Shown one piece after another: positions 47,851-64,000 of a DNA stretch of 64,000 nt. A model generated the notes under the pieces. The model was not told the DNA's origin. It searched no databases and saw nothing but the letters and a program-made list of their open reading frames with translations. This stretch comes from Ptychodera flava. Its lineage: Eukaryota > Hemichordata > Enteropneusta > Ptychoderidae. Numbering within the stretch: position 1 is the stretch's first letter; each line of letters starts with the position of its first letter. The position numbers and the translations under genes are program-made. The DNA lies in NCBI RefSeq assembly GCF_041260155.1, contig NC_091935.1:2014001-2078000 (forward strand), written 5' to 3'.

Positions 47851-48596
47851 TCAGTATACAAAGGTATAGCTTGTACGTTGTGCATTGTACTCCCTCGTTC
47901 AGCTAAGTGATAGTCGCTTGGTTTCGGAGGTTTTGTCCGTGTTAGCATCTTTCGTTTTATAGAATGTATTTCAGCTCGTTTCACAGTATCAAACTTCGTA
48001 AAGTGTTTACCGAAATCAGTAAAGAGGTAGTTTGAATTAACTGTCAATTAATCTTAAAATATCAAATCAAATAGTTAAAACTCGGCTTGTCAATGATCGA
48101 AGTCTGGTGACATGATATGATGATATCATTATGCTTTGTTACCATGATGGGGGATTTCGCGAAATTATGGTATCAAGTTATGTGATTTATGAACAAAGCT
48201 ATGACATTTTGAAAATGTATCATAACAGTATAAGCAGTGTCAATTAAAACTCACATCAAGTGTACAAAAAGCATTACCTACCATGTGATTTGCGTTTACT
48301 TTTTCGTGTTTCAGACGTTTTACAGCCAATCAGACGAAGACAATGTTAACGCCTTACAATAAATTAAGCACATGATAGCACAAGAAATTGCGGTTGGTCA
48401 CGTATTTACTGAAGCATGGCTCTGTCTCTTCGGTTCACCATGGTGATACCTGCCTGTTGTTTTCTGAGAGAAGTATGGGGCTGATGAATTCAGCTATTTC
48501 AAATAAAAATGCACCTTGTCAATCATTAGATTTTCATTATAAATAAATTATGCACAGAATGGTGACTTACTCGGAATTCTGCTTATTACAACTTAC

Positions 48597-48606
48597 GGTT
48601 AGACAT
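48597..48606 (-). CDS. Possible alternative first coding exon of the - strand CD225 gene
   Basis: ATGTCTAACC is followed by a strong GTAAGTTG donor in phase 1, the same design and phase as the MDTNK exon at 47225. Joined to exon 2 it would give MSNL. A ten-base exon is weak evidence; it rests on the donor and the shared architecture. Confidence 0.3.
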
Positions 48607-48929
48607 GTGCCAACCACCAGTTGAGCCAGGGTTAGGGGTATGGCCAGGGTAAAGTGTCCCGTTTGGTAGATGTCCAAAGGCCCTAGAACCCCTCAAAGTC
48701 TTTAGTTTAGCTTGTTTATGCGTGTAACAGTTGCCTGGAAACGCTGAGTCTGATATGAAGTGTTTAAACGTAACAGAGCTTTTCCGTTGTCTGTCTACAT
48801 TTATGAAAAAAAGAAAATTATCGATTTTGGTATAAAACAAAGACGCTGAAGGGTTACACACCAAGAGCTTTAAAATGAACCTCCATAAATAGTAAATAAG
48901 AAAAGCAGGCATAGGTTATCTGCAATTCT

Positions 48930-49040
48930 TTAAATACAGCGGTATTCAATACCTGAAAACAACGTATAGGGTACCTCCATTCTTTAAATAATTCGCTAGT
49001 CAATACCTGATAACCAAGTATATGGTACCTCCATTTTTTT
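48930..49040. repeat. Two-copy tandem duplication of 54 bp
   Basis: The block CAATACCTGAAAAC...GGTACCTCCATT occurs at 48947 and again at 49001 with moderate divergence. Confidence 0.7.
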
Positions 49041-50141
49041 GGTTACCCGCGAAGATAGTCCGTAAGGAAAGTATTACCCGAGTTTAATTTTTCCTACGTG
49101 CAGCCATACTTGTTGAACAGGTGTTTTCACTGAAACGTTTTGACCTGTCAGACTGCACATTTTTGTGTATTATGAATTGTCACCGTATTGTCGAAATTTT
49201 CGAAATTTTCTGCAATTTGCCTTGATTGTTTATATAATCATGCATTTGGTATTTTGTGAGTATGCCAGAATGGTCATGTCTCCGCCTCTTACAATCCATA
49301 ACTGGTGAGTAATAATAACGAACCATGTCGGATCATGTGACCGTGAGTTACACCGTCAGCTTTGACGCGACGCATGATGCAATTTAGTCGATTACTTCTG
49401 ATCATGATTCAAGCCGATATCCGGTCAAAATCACAACTCATGGACAAGTTCATGTTTAATCAATCGCATTGGTATTCAGAATCGTGACAGGCATCACGAC
49501 CCGTGTTCGCCACGTCTAGGTAATATTTCAACCAACATCACATACGCACGAACAAAGGTCGTGTGCTTTATCATCCCGTCTGTCGCAGGGGTCGTAATTA
49601 GGTTAGTTCCTGTGTTCACCAATGTCAGCCATATGGGACAACGCACTTTTAAATTCAAATCTCCTTTTTCCTGCAAAATAGCAGCCTTCGATCAGTTGCA
49701 TTCGGACGGCAGGTAGGTCTAAAGTATTGTGCGAAAAATATTTCAAATGCATTTCGCACATGAGATAATCAAATCACTAATGAAATATCACTTGGGCGAT
49801 GCCATGTTCTGCCAAAGTGTCCAAATATTAACTATAGGTAAACAAGACAAAAATCAAGAAAAATTAGGTACCAGGGACGCCTGGTGTATGTGCTATTTTT
49901 GGTGATGGTCCTTTTGAAAAACAGAAGACTTTGTTTACAAACAGGCCTTCAAATGAAGAAGACTTGATGACGTCATCAAGTGACGATTGTGACAACGGCG
50001 CATCCCCTGACGTAATTAGAGAATCATCCTGGTTAAACATCAACTGACCGGACAGATGAATAGAACAGCGACAGAACCCTAGCTTCAGATCTGCTGGCAA
50101 AACACAAGATTCTGACGTCGGATATCCATAGGTTGAACACC

Positions 50142-55593
<5,452 letters not shown>

Positions 55594-58500
55594 GTCATAG
55601 GCCAAAGGTTAAACGCGTTTTTTTTTACATACATTTACACTCTCCTCTGAGAGAAATGGAAATTCCACAGTAGCACGCATAGGAAACATCTAACCACGTG
55701 ACAGAACGTCACGTCAGAGTGACACAAACTTTGTTCATCATGGGATGTTCATCTGGTGGACTTTCCTATGGAAAGAATAACGATATATTTACCGTAAACA
55801 TATTTCATACAGTACTCATTATTTCTACTTTGGTGCTCTATTGAATTGAGCTACGTGAATTTGAACTTCACGATAATCTATGTCTGACCTAAACATAAAC
55901 GGATTATGTACACATAGCAGTGTTTCCAGTTACATCTGAGATTGATTTTCAATCTAGGTAAGCCGGTTAGCCTGGGTAAGAGCTTTTACAGCGAAATACA
56001 GTTTGATGACGTCATCCTGTGCTCATTGTTATAATCATGAAACTGTTTTTTTTCTGAGTCAAGAGAAAATGCTGTTAATTCAGTATATAGTCAGTATTGC
56101 ATTCCTAAATGGGTGGTTATTTGAAATGACCCAAAATATAAAGGGACAAGATATGAACTCCGTATACTTTTTAAAATATTCCGAAGAAAAATAGTGTTTT
56201 TGTTTGTCTTTTCGTTCCTAAACAACCACAATACACTTATTTTGATCTAACTAATCGATGTTGATTCCCCATTGAACACTCATGAAATTTAACTGTATGA
56301 ACACTTACATCCCTTTCTTCATATAGGATAAGCCCTAATGGGTGAAAATTTTCGATCAATGTATCTTATCCTATTAGGGATGACCTTATTCTGAGACCAA
56401 CAAAAATTGTAAATGGGGTCAATATTACCAGACGTAGCCTTGAACTCGTCATATTTGTTCTAATGCCTTATTGTTTAATTTTTCTGGCTGTACAAAGACA
56501 CTTTTGCATATTTACTATGTCCAGCAACAGTGCATTGGAATCTCTGAACACGTTCATTGTGCATCTCTTCAGAATGTTCGTTTACCAAGTCTGGTTGTGG
56601 GAGTATATGAAGATTTCAGAGGGAAGTATTTTCATAATTTGAATGGCGCGAAACGAGGAAATAAACTTTGACGTGATAATTATTGCATAAAAAGGCAAAG
56701 ACTTGTACTTATCTGTAGAAATTCTGTACATTTATTTGTAATTAATATCATATATTTATATGAAAATTATACTTTAGTGATATCGAAATAAAAGTGAAAC
56801 CTTTGAATAACAAAACTTGCATTCATTTGAGTGCTTGCTTGTGCTTCGTACAATTTATCTGTAGCTGTGCACCCATATTTGTATGTTGATTTTTGTTTGT
56901 TCAGTGTACAAATGTAGTATATTCGTATCGTTTTTCCATCGACCATCCGGGCATGTTGTAGGTATGTTTTATACACTTACACAGAGAGAGAAGGTGAGAG
57001 CATGGCACAACATGACGAAGTACACGTCGCTTCAGCCTTTACACTGCGTCCAGAAATTCGACCGTTGTTATATCACAATGATTGTGCATCATGCGGTCAG
57101 GTGAAGAAATGTCACAATCCTTTCATCTTTGATATTATTTCTTGTTTCGATTTTTAGTTCTTTACCCGTTCATATAATCATGGACACTACAGTCTATGGT
57201 ATCATTATTTGCCTCTTCTCTGACGTCACACTCTTTGCGACTCAAGCGCTTCAGCACAGAGTGTTAACGATTATAACAGTGAAGACAGTTATTCTACCTT
57301 ATAATCCCACCTTGTCATACCTCTACAAGTCATTGACTCTAATAAATCTCTTTCTCGAGTCGATATAAGTGAAACTTCGACAAAGTTAGTATGAAGTATA
57401 ATAAAATGTTGAAGAAAAAGCTTTATGTCCAGTCCAAAGACACAGAGACAGGTTTACTGACACAAAATCAGGACGTGTATGTTGACACAACAATTAAGAC
57501 TTCTCATTATTTATCCAATTCCTTTATTTTCTGTCATGTGATTCGACAATCAAAAACGTACTTTCATATTAAATTGTTTAAACATGAAACCTTGTCTAGA
57601 GATGTGACTGGCTAGCGGTATTGTAATGAATGTAGTTTGGTATCCACAAAAAAGATCATCGCGTAAAAAATGATGTCATGTTGTAAGGTATTGCAAATTG
57701 CTCTTTTACTAAAAATAATTCAATGCGTAAATATCTTTTCATATACCGGAATTATTTTATACCAAAAAGAAATAAAATCTGTAATTTTATCGTCTTTATA
57801 AATACGTCATTTACGTAATCCTTTTTGTGACATTACGTAGGCCGTACGTGAAATCTTCACATTTTCAAAAACAATACTTACATTGAAGCCCATTTCTTGG
57901 CAAAGTCAACATAATTTACACTTGTAAATGATACATTAAGCCATAGACAAGGAGAATTTTCTCCTTGTCTGTGATTAAGCATGGTGACCGGCCGGCCAAA
58001 ATATGTATAAAATCGCATGCATTCGGCTGACCTTGAGTTAGCTTGGCGATCGATTAGGTGAGCTTATAACCGATTGACAAGTGGATACCAGTCAAATAAC
58101 TATGGATTAGCATGCCGACAAAACGAGACCTCTAACTTTTCCGTTTATTTTCACACGAACGACAGAAGATAAAAATAGAAGTATTTAATTATATAAAGTT
58201 TGAGGGCGTTGGAATATTAAGCTGGCTTTGATATCACCATTCCAGTGTATTTGCATAGTTAGAAATATCACAGGAGATTATGAATTTCATAGAGTTTGCA
58301 CTTATACATTTGTCTAATTATATTCCACTTAATAACAGTTGTGACAATGGGTTAATGGATTTTCTCACAAACCATTTTTTCACTTCCGTATAAACCTATT
58401 GACGATATTGCTCAAATTTGCTGAACACCGGTGCTGAAACAAGTCCAAGCTTTCCCCTCGTCCAAATCTTTCACGTGTTTTGGCATCTAAAAGGACTTAA

Positions 58501-59360
58501 AAGAGTGAATTGTACTGTCAAAAGTGTCTCTCAGAGTGTTGTTAATTCTGTTTACCACATCATATATCACGTAACTTGCAAAGCAAGAGTCAATTTGTAT
58601 ACACAAAAGCTAGATGATAATAAATTTTGTATTGTGTACAAAGTTTACAAAATATGGTATCTCTGCTATCACACCAAACGGCCTACAAATGGTAGACGGT
58701 CTGTGCATTTTATAGGAACGCTTAATTTAAGTTCCAAAGGTTGGTGAATACCCGTCACTAAAATAGTGTGTTAACAATAACTTTGGAACAAAGTTCGATC
58801 TTTGGTTTTGCTGGTTTCCATGACGTAGGAAGTACTGTGGCGGAGGAACGCCAATCATCGTACGCATAGACCTCATAGCGTCGAAATACTAACCAAATAA
58901 CCAAATCTTCAGCGCAGCAGTGGAAACTACGCTATGGACACTATAATGGTCACGTGATATCGATGTATTTTGCGGCACACGCTTTGTGAGTAAATCTCGT
59001 GATATAAAAAAAATGAAGTACATCAAATTAATGATTTTTAGGACGAAATGTTCAACCACGTAATATCAGGTACAAACGATACTGTAATTTTAAAGCGGAC
59101 GGCGCGAAGTTGTTTATGTAAAAAACAGACTGCTATTAAAGCTTGTCACAAATTTCTCATCATTTCATACTTTTCGACAAAATGGAACTTTAGTGTCACA
59201 TCTAGATTATGCACTCCGATTATGGTTTGATCTGTATGTAGTTGATGTAGGCAACGGTTGGTCCCTTTAGGAGTTGTGGTGACCTTATAAAGAAATACAC
59301 ACGTCTCTCTGAGTTGTAAGAGTCTATTCTAGTGTTCATGTACAAGTTCACAGTGTGACC
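55594..59360. other. Intergenic space between convergent CD225 and CUB-LDLa genes
   Basis: The left part should be the 3' UTR of the CD225 gene; AATAAA occurs at about 56658. A short perfect hairpin (AGACAAGGAGAA with its inverse) lies at 57944-57970. No further gene is recognised in the 3.8 kb; open frames here are short and unlike known families. Confidence 0.45.
57944..57970. repeat. Perfect 12-bp hairpin
   Basis: AGACAAGGAGAA is followed after a few bases by TTCTCCTTGTCT, with weaker pairing (TTAAGC/GATTAAGC region) outside. It could be the centre of a small foldback element. Confidence 0.5.
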
Positions 59361-59917
59361 TCATGATATTCTCGGCGGATAGGCAGGGTCGTCCTGGAAA
59401 CCGTGATTTGCTGCTCCAGGAGCGTAGGCTGGAGGTTGCTGTCCAATGCTGCCTGTAGGAGGCGCACTTGGTGTAGGATGTGTCGGGTGGGGAACAGAAG
59501 GCTGCGTCGCGAGATTCTCCTGTGGATTTCCGTCGTTTGTGTATAACGTGTCTGAAGTGGGTTGGTATGGAGGTTGTTGTTGTGGTGGGTAGGGTGGCTG
59601 TTGAGGATTTGGCGGTGGTGGCGGTTGTCCATAATAGCCAGGAGCTGGCATGACAGAGGCATTGTAGCTGGGAGGGGAGTAAGGAGGTGGTGCGTAAGGA
59701 GGTGGTCCTGGAGCCGGGGGAGGGTAATGCATCATTGGTGGCGGTGGCTGGGCTTGCCTGATTGAACGTGACGTCATGTCGTGGCTGGAAGCGACGGCTC
59801 GGTTTGGCTTCTGCTTTTTGTTGCACACGACACACACAATGATGATGACAATGATAATTGCGATCAGGACGGCAACAACTATACCAATTATAGCGCCCGT
59901 CGACATACCACCCTCAC
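59361..59917 (-). CDS. Transmembrane and Pro-rich tail exon (terminal)
   Basis: The exon is 557 nt after GTCTACAG. It encodes GEGGMST, the membrane helix, a basic stretch and the Pro/Gln/Tyr-rich tail up to YPPRIS and stop. Two other frames are also open because of the GC-rich proline codons; they are shadows. Confidence 0.9.
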
Positions 59918-62900
59918 CTGTAGACACAGAAAGTGGCAATTGTGAAAAACATGGAATTCTTTTGTAAAGAAAAATATGTCTATACAGTAGAAAAGTAACT
60001 TAGTTCTTTGAGTATCAATGTATGTCTGGTTCATTGTGTTGCTTACAGATATGAAGTCAAAATTTATTCTGAAGAAGGTCATTTGAAGATTCGGGTGTTC
60101 GTGTTCCTTACATACAAATTCCATCAGAGTAAATTTGATGCGGAAACGATCCGTCTTTGCTGCTGCTGTTATTTTGTTAGTTAAATTGCCAGATACCTTA
60201 AAAAAGGGAGAGCCCCTTAGTGCATTGCAACACGTTCTGAATATCGATGCCTAAAACTATTAATTAAAGGGACGTTTGCGAGATATCAAAATTTCAACGT
60301 TTCGGCCGTGTGCTTTCATCACCCTTACTCGACGAACAACTGTAACTCACGATCGTACAGTCTGTGAACAATATTGCGAATTATTGTCGAACGTTCAAAA
60401 CATTTCATGGATTGTAGCGAAATAGATTGGCTCCTGTTTCTAAACACTCTTTATGAAAGAAAACAGGGAGAAATATGTTCATTTCATCCCCCATAAACTA
60501 TTGCCTGGCCTCATTGTGTCTTCCGACCAGTGAATCCGGGGCCCGGGGTTGATGCCTTCTAAACACTGTCACACGGTTTCTACTCAACCGTAGTTGCGCA
60601 CCAAGGATGGTAATACTGATAGCAAATAACTAAATAAAATATTTGCCGATAGCAAGCAAGAAACGATTGCAAATATTTAGCGATGTACAACAGACGACCT
60701 TATTCAATTCAGAAATCCGATAACTCGATGTTCTTATGGGGCTGGCAATGGCATTGATAGCCTGCACACTTGGCGGTAACGTCGGGACCGATGACGACAG
60801 TAAAACGTTCGCAAAGGTACAGCTGGCAGCTGCAGGAAAGATAGTCCTACATGTGTGTCAGGCGTGTTCGGCTGTCGGCAACGCGTACGGAGTAAAGAGG
60901 CGGCAGAATAGAGGGGCACTCAGATTCAACGAGGGCTACACAAAAATAACATAATAAGCTGCACGTCACTCACTGAATACTAGTCTAGACATACACCTGT
61001 TTGTCAGGTAAACTACTCATACATAAATCATATACTGCAGTGTCTACACAAAAAAGAAGGAACTTGTTTCGGTAAGCTTACCATAAACGACGTCGGCCTT
61101 GCAAGTTGAACAGCTGAGCTCGTCCGTATTGTCGCCACAGTTGTCTTTGCAGTCACATTCAATTGACGTGTCTATGCAACGGCCTGTACTGCAGTGAAAC
61201 TCGTCATCATCGACGCAAGGACCTGCGAAGGTCAAGTATGAAACCAGTAAATATCGATAGCATTTGAACGGCAAAGATACTACAATTCTACACATACTGC
61301 ATATTTATTTTGAAGTCAGTGATAAATCGGGCAGAAATAAATAATAGGTTTGTTTCTCCTCCTGGGTCTCTTACAAAAATGGAGCTGTGAAGCAATTTTT
61401 GTGAATTTTTCGATTATTTTAATTTATTTTGTTTGTTTTTCTTGTTAAGCTTACAAGATCCAACTACCGACATGAAAATAACAACAAAACGGGAATAATT
61501 CTGACACACAGCAAGATAACGACGATGCATATTAGTTCACTGTCAATCAGTACAGGGCTAATGTGATTTAATTCAGTAGTAGAGATGGCACAGGCAACCA
61601 GCAGGTAACGACGAGGAAAGAACGAGCAAAGGTGGAACCGTGGCCTTCTTTACGTGTGATTTTCTTCAGATTATGTATAGAGCTTATACATGTGATCTTA
61701 CCACGGTCCCTCCCGCTGTTAGATTGGTTGAAGTCGGTGAATTTTTAAAAAATAAAAACATTTATAATAGTTTCTCTTGTGTCTCTCCTATTTCGTACAA
61801 ACCTATTCGGAATTTGGTAGCCCAAGCCATGTTTTCCCAGCGATTGAATGCGTTACCTTTGAGTCTGCGCAGTATAGTGAGTTAGTTTCTGCCGGATTCG
61901 GGTGAAACTCCCTTGTATAGCGTTCACCCGACTCATCGCCTCCACTCCACTCACGCGCACGTTTCACATGAAAGCAAAGTACAAATCATTGCGTTCACTC
62001 AAACATTAACAAATCACATACTTGAACCAAGTCTATCCCGCTGTCAACTTTCAGGATTTTCTGCGAGCGAACGTGGAAAAAAGCGCTGACGTGCGGCTGG
62101 TCCAGATCGACAAACGCAAGGTTATAAGACCTATTCTTTTTGTTGCCATTTTTACGCGTAGACTACGCGCTGAGTAGCAGGGCTATTCAGTTGACAGTTG
62201 ACCAGTTTGTAAAAATTATTAATGGCAATGAGATATAAATTAAAAGATCAAGCGATTAAAGTATATCAAGATTGCGGTTGGGTTGATGTTTGTAAAAAGA
62301 GGGGGGTGTTCCACCGGATAACGGTTACCAAGGTAACAACTCACCGTTGTGATAAGCCGTGAAAATGAGTGAAAAACCGCTATATCTATATGTACCGTCA
62401 GTCTTCATTCGAAGAGTCAGCGATTCCTGCGTCGAGATGATGTTGTAAGGTGTGGCCGAACCACACGCCCTCAACACCAATGTACTGTACGTGCCGGAGC
62501 CATCGTAAACTTCAAGGAAATCGTAGCACGATGAACTCGTGGCCGACTCCATCTGCATCGATTCAAACTGTGTGAAGAGATTGGAATCTTGTTGAGAGCA
62601 TTGTCACGTGGTGTCCGTGATCGAAGTAGTAAAGACGACTTTTGCGACACGAATGGGAGATTACATAAAGGGTTGACTAACTTCAATAAGACGATGAAAA
62701 ACTTGAAATAAAGTGATATTTACTGACTTTTCAGTATGCGTACATACACAGAGGGACCAATAAAATGACAGGAATGAGGAAAGCGTTAAAGTAGAATGCG
62801 CCTCGGGGACAGATATTCGGACTCTCAAACTTATACAATATTCTTTTGGCCGAACACTTATTGGAGCTTATTTAGAAGATTATAGAGTAAACAAAGTTTT

Positions 62901-64000
62901 CATTAGCTTAATATCGTGAAACTCTGGAATTTTATTTTCCCCGTAGAGATAACACATGGATGTCAGCCATTTTGAATTTCAATTATCGGTCAATGTTTGG
63001 TGATTTATTTCTCTAGTATCAAAATTTGCAAGGTGACCCCTGATTTTATTCTTGATTTAGTAAGAGAATGGTTGAAAGTTTTCCTTGAGGAAAGTTTGAG
63101 CAAAAGTATAAGTATTCCATTTTCGAGGCACGAACTGCCTTATTGGTGATCGACACACCGTTTTTGCATTTTTCTCTGACTCAAAGCTTCACATCTGACA
63201 TGAAGCAATTCATACGAAATTACAACGTCGTAATTAATGTTTTGTCTTGAAGATTTTGCCCAGTACATCTCCCCGCTGAATACAAGGATTTAAGGATCAA
63301 ATTTCTGCAGTCTTAACGCTAAAATCTTTTTAAATAACTTTCACATTACAATAAGCAGCATCGTTCTGTGAAACACTTTCCATGAACAATAATTACAAAT
63401 TATTTTTTCTGTAAACAGGTATATTTACTTATTATTCTCCCTAAAATACAGTGAAATACAAAGAAGTAGCCTTGAAAACGTAATGCATTTAACACAATGT
63501 GCAATGTTACATGAGTTCTAGTCAGCACTAACATTCCGTTGTCAGCAATAGGGTGGACATAGAACATATTCATGCTGTATTGATATGCTAAACTATTTGT
63601 ATTTCAACGTGATTATAGCGTAAGAATACAAAGAAGTTTTGCAAATAAAGTAAAGATTTTGAAAAATAATTCGAAAGTTAAAGGTATTGTATTTTTAAAA
63701 GTTTAAATTATATTAATATTGAAACGTGACGCTAAAGAGTGGATGCGAGCGTTCTTATGAGTAATTTGTCGGCTGTACTAATGGTGTGCATCAATATATT
63801 CGACGGTACAGTCCCCAGCCCAGCGAAAGCAACTATATCAGTATATATAGTGTGTAAGGCAGAACAATCTATTGAAAAAAACATTATAATTATATTAATT
63901 ATACTCACATCCAATACTAATTTTGTGGAATACGATGACCCGCTGCTTGGTGCTTGTAACGTTATTGTACAATCCTGGTTTGACTTGTAGGTAGAGCCTT
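59361..64000 (-). CDS. CUB-LDLa single-pass membrane protein with PPxY-rich tail (3' part)
   Basis: Four exons on the - strand join in consistent phase; the 5' end lies beyond the window. The order is: the second part of a CUB domain with [20 protein letters not shown] and LRACGS; an LDLa repeat ([17 protein letters not shown], then six Cys in all with the DNTDE calcium-binding end); a membrane helix of about 25 residues ([20 protein letters not shown]); a basic stop-transfer stretch (NKKQKPN); and a Pro/Tyr-rich cytoplasmic tail of about 145 residues. The tail has PPPY twice, PPSY and PPAY, known ligands for WW domains of NEDD4-type ligases. CUB and LDLa domains bind extracellular ligands; the partner is unknown. 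The layout recalls neuropilin/tolloid-like and LDLRAD proteins without matching one. More CUB or other domains may lie upstream. Confidence 0.85.
59918..61081. other. Intron between LDLa and TM exons
   Basis: A GC-richer island at about 60735-60955 is open on both strands but has no exon-like borders or similarity that I recognise. The rest shows nothing. Confidence 0.4.
61082..61222 (-). CDS. LDLa exon
   Basis: The exon is 141 nt between CTTCGCAG and GTAAGC. It contains a complete LDL-receptor class A repeat with its acidic Ca-binding end ([12 protein letters not shown]) and two further Cys after it (SCSTC). Confidence 0.9.
61223..62344. other. Intron between CUB and LDLa exons, nothing recognised
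   Basis: This is AT-rich intronic sequence with no TIR, array or coding similarity that I could support. Confidence 0.45.
62345..62567 (-). CDS. CUB exon b
   Basis: The exon is 223 nt between TCACACAG and GTGAGT in phase 1. It encodes [20 protein letters not shown] and [10 protein letters not shown], the conserved C-terminal two thirds of a CUB domain. Confidence 0.88.
62788..63143. mobile_element. 356-bp MITE-like copy of the AAGGTAGTATGCGCC family
   Basis: The left end (AAAGTAGAATGCGCCTCG) and inverted right end (AAGGCAGTTCGTGCCTCG) are diverged inverted repeats. The interior matches the copies near 8130-8520, 8870-9060 and 43921-44110. It lies in the intron between the two CUB exons. Confidence 0.68.
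63144..63908. other. Remainder of the CUB intron, nothing recognised
   Basis: Highly AT-rich sequence in which I see no feature on either strand. Confidence 0.4.
63909..64000 (-). CDS. CUB exon a (cut by window edge)
   Basis: The exon reads [20 protein letters not shown] and ends at VLD before a GTGAGT donor in phase 0. It holds the first CUB cysteine seen and is followed in phase by the exon at 62567. Confidence 0.75.

Larger units (their letters stand above)
47226..50141. other. Intergenic space between two head-to-head CD225 genes
   Basis: The promoters of both CD225 genes must lie here or in unseen 5' exons. The stretch also holds a possible alternative first exon (48597-48606), a trinucleotide run and a 54-bp tandem duplication near 48947. 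No clear TATA box or known enhancer motif stood out. Confidence 0.5.

Noticed and set aside
48586-48912. 108-codon - strand frame with a Gly/Pro-rich end as an N-terminal exon
   Set aside because: It has no acceptor in a convincing place; only the last ten bases before the GTAAGT donor fit the family's first-exon pattern, and that is listed separately at low confidence.
59329-59835. Two further long - strand frames over the proline-rich exon
   Set aside because: They are shadows of the Pro/Gln codons; only one frame has the membrane helix, PPxY motifs and phase match to the LDLa exon.
60736-60954. Small gene of 72 codons on the + strand or a Cys-rich exon on the - strand
   Set aside because: No domain match, no convincing splice borders on the - strand, and both strands are open because of GC-richer composition.

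Overview
The window reads as nuclear DNA from a marine invertebrate animal, most likely a non-vertebrate deuterostome such as a hemichordate or cephalochordate. This is inference: it rests on AT-rich DNA, short exons with GT/AG introns, an HPGD-type short-chain dehydrogenase, CD225 (dispanin) genes, a CUB/LDLa membrane protein and a dense mix of Ngaro-type, Penelope-like, LINE, SINE-like and foldback elements. No ribosomal, plasmid, phage or CRISPR features are present.

The host genes are split into short exons and I assembled them by splice sites and reading phase. (1) The last exon of a CD225 gene ends at 386 (+). (2) A second CD225-type gene begins at 5568 (+), and only its first two exons (to 7082) are found. 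(3) A complete seven-exon 15-hydroxyprostaglandin-dehydrogenase-like gene runs on the - strand from 33849 to 11513 and encodes 285 residues with the SDR catalytic residues in place. (4) A complete four-exon CD225 gene (126 residues) runs on the - strand from 47225 to 43467. (5) A CD225 gene with a longer N-terminal segment runs on the + strand from 50142 to 55593; its exons 2 and 3 do not share a phase. (6) The 3' part of a CUB-LDLa-transmembrane-proline-rich gene runs on the - strand from the right edge to 59361.

The CD225 genes form a loose cluster of four paralogs around the HPGD-like gene. Three of them start with a tiny coding exon (16 or 19 nt, phase 1) followed by a low-complexity exon. 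Three have closely similar last exons of 138 or 141 nt. Genes 4 and 5 are head to head, and genes 2/3 and 5/6 are tail to tail. PPxY motifs occur in two of the CD225 N-termini and repeatedly in the CUB-LDLa cytoplasmic tail, which suggests a common link to WW-domain (NEDD4-type) ubiquitin ligases.

Most of the rest is repeats. Intron 1 of the HPGD-like gene holds a 5.8-kb Ngaro-type tyrosine-recombinase retroelement fossil with A1-body-B1-A2-B2 split repeats, a Penelope-like fossil and a 192-bp MITE. Intron 2 holds a 33-bp minisatellite with a 462-bp higher-order period. The 34-43 kb gap holds a 603-bp near-perfect palindrome and a 118-bp foldback, both with 9-bp target duplications, a 150-bp satellite array, and a solo LTR with a 4-bp target duplication. 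Further TIR elements sit in CD225 and CUB gene introns.
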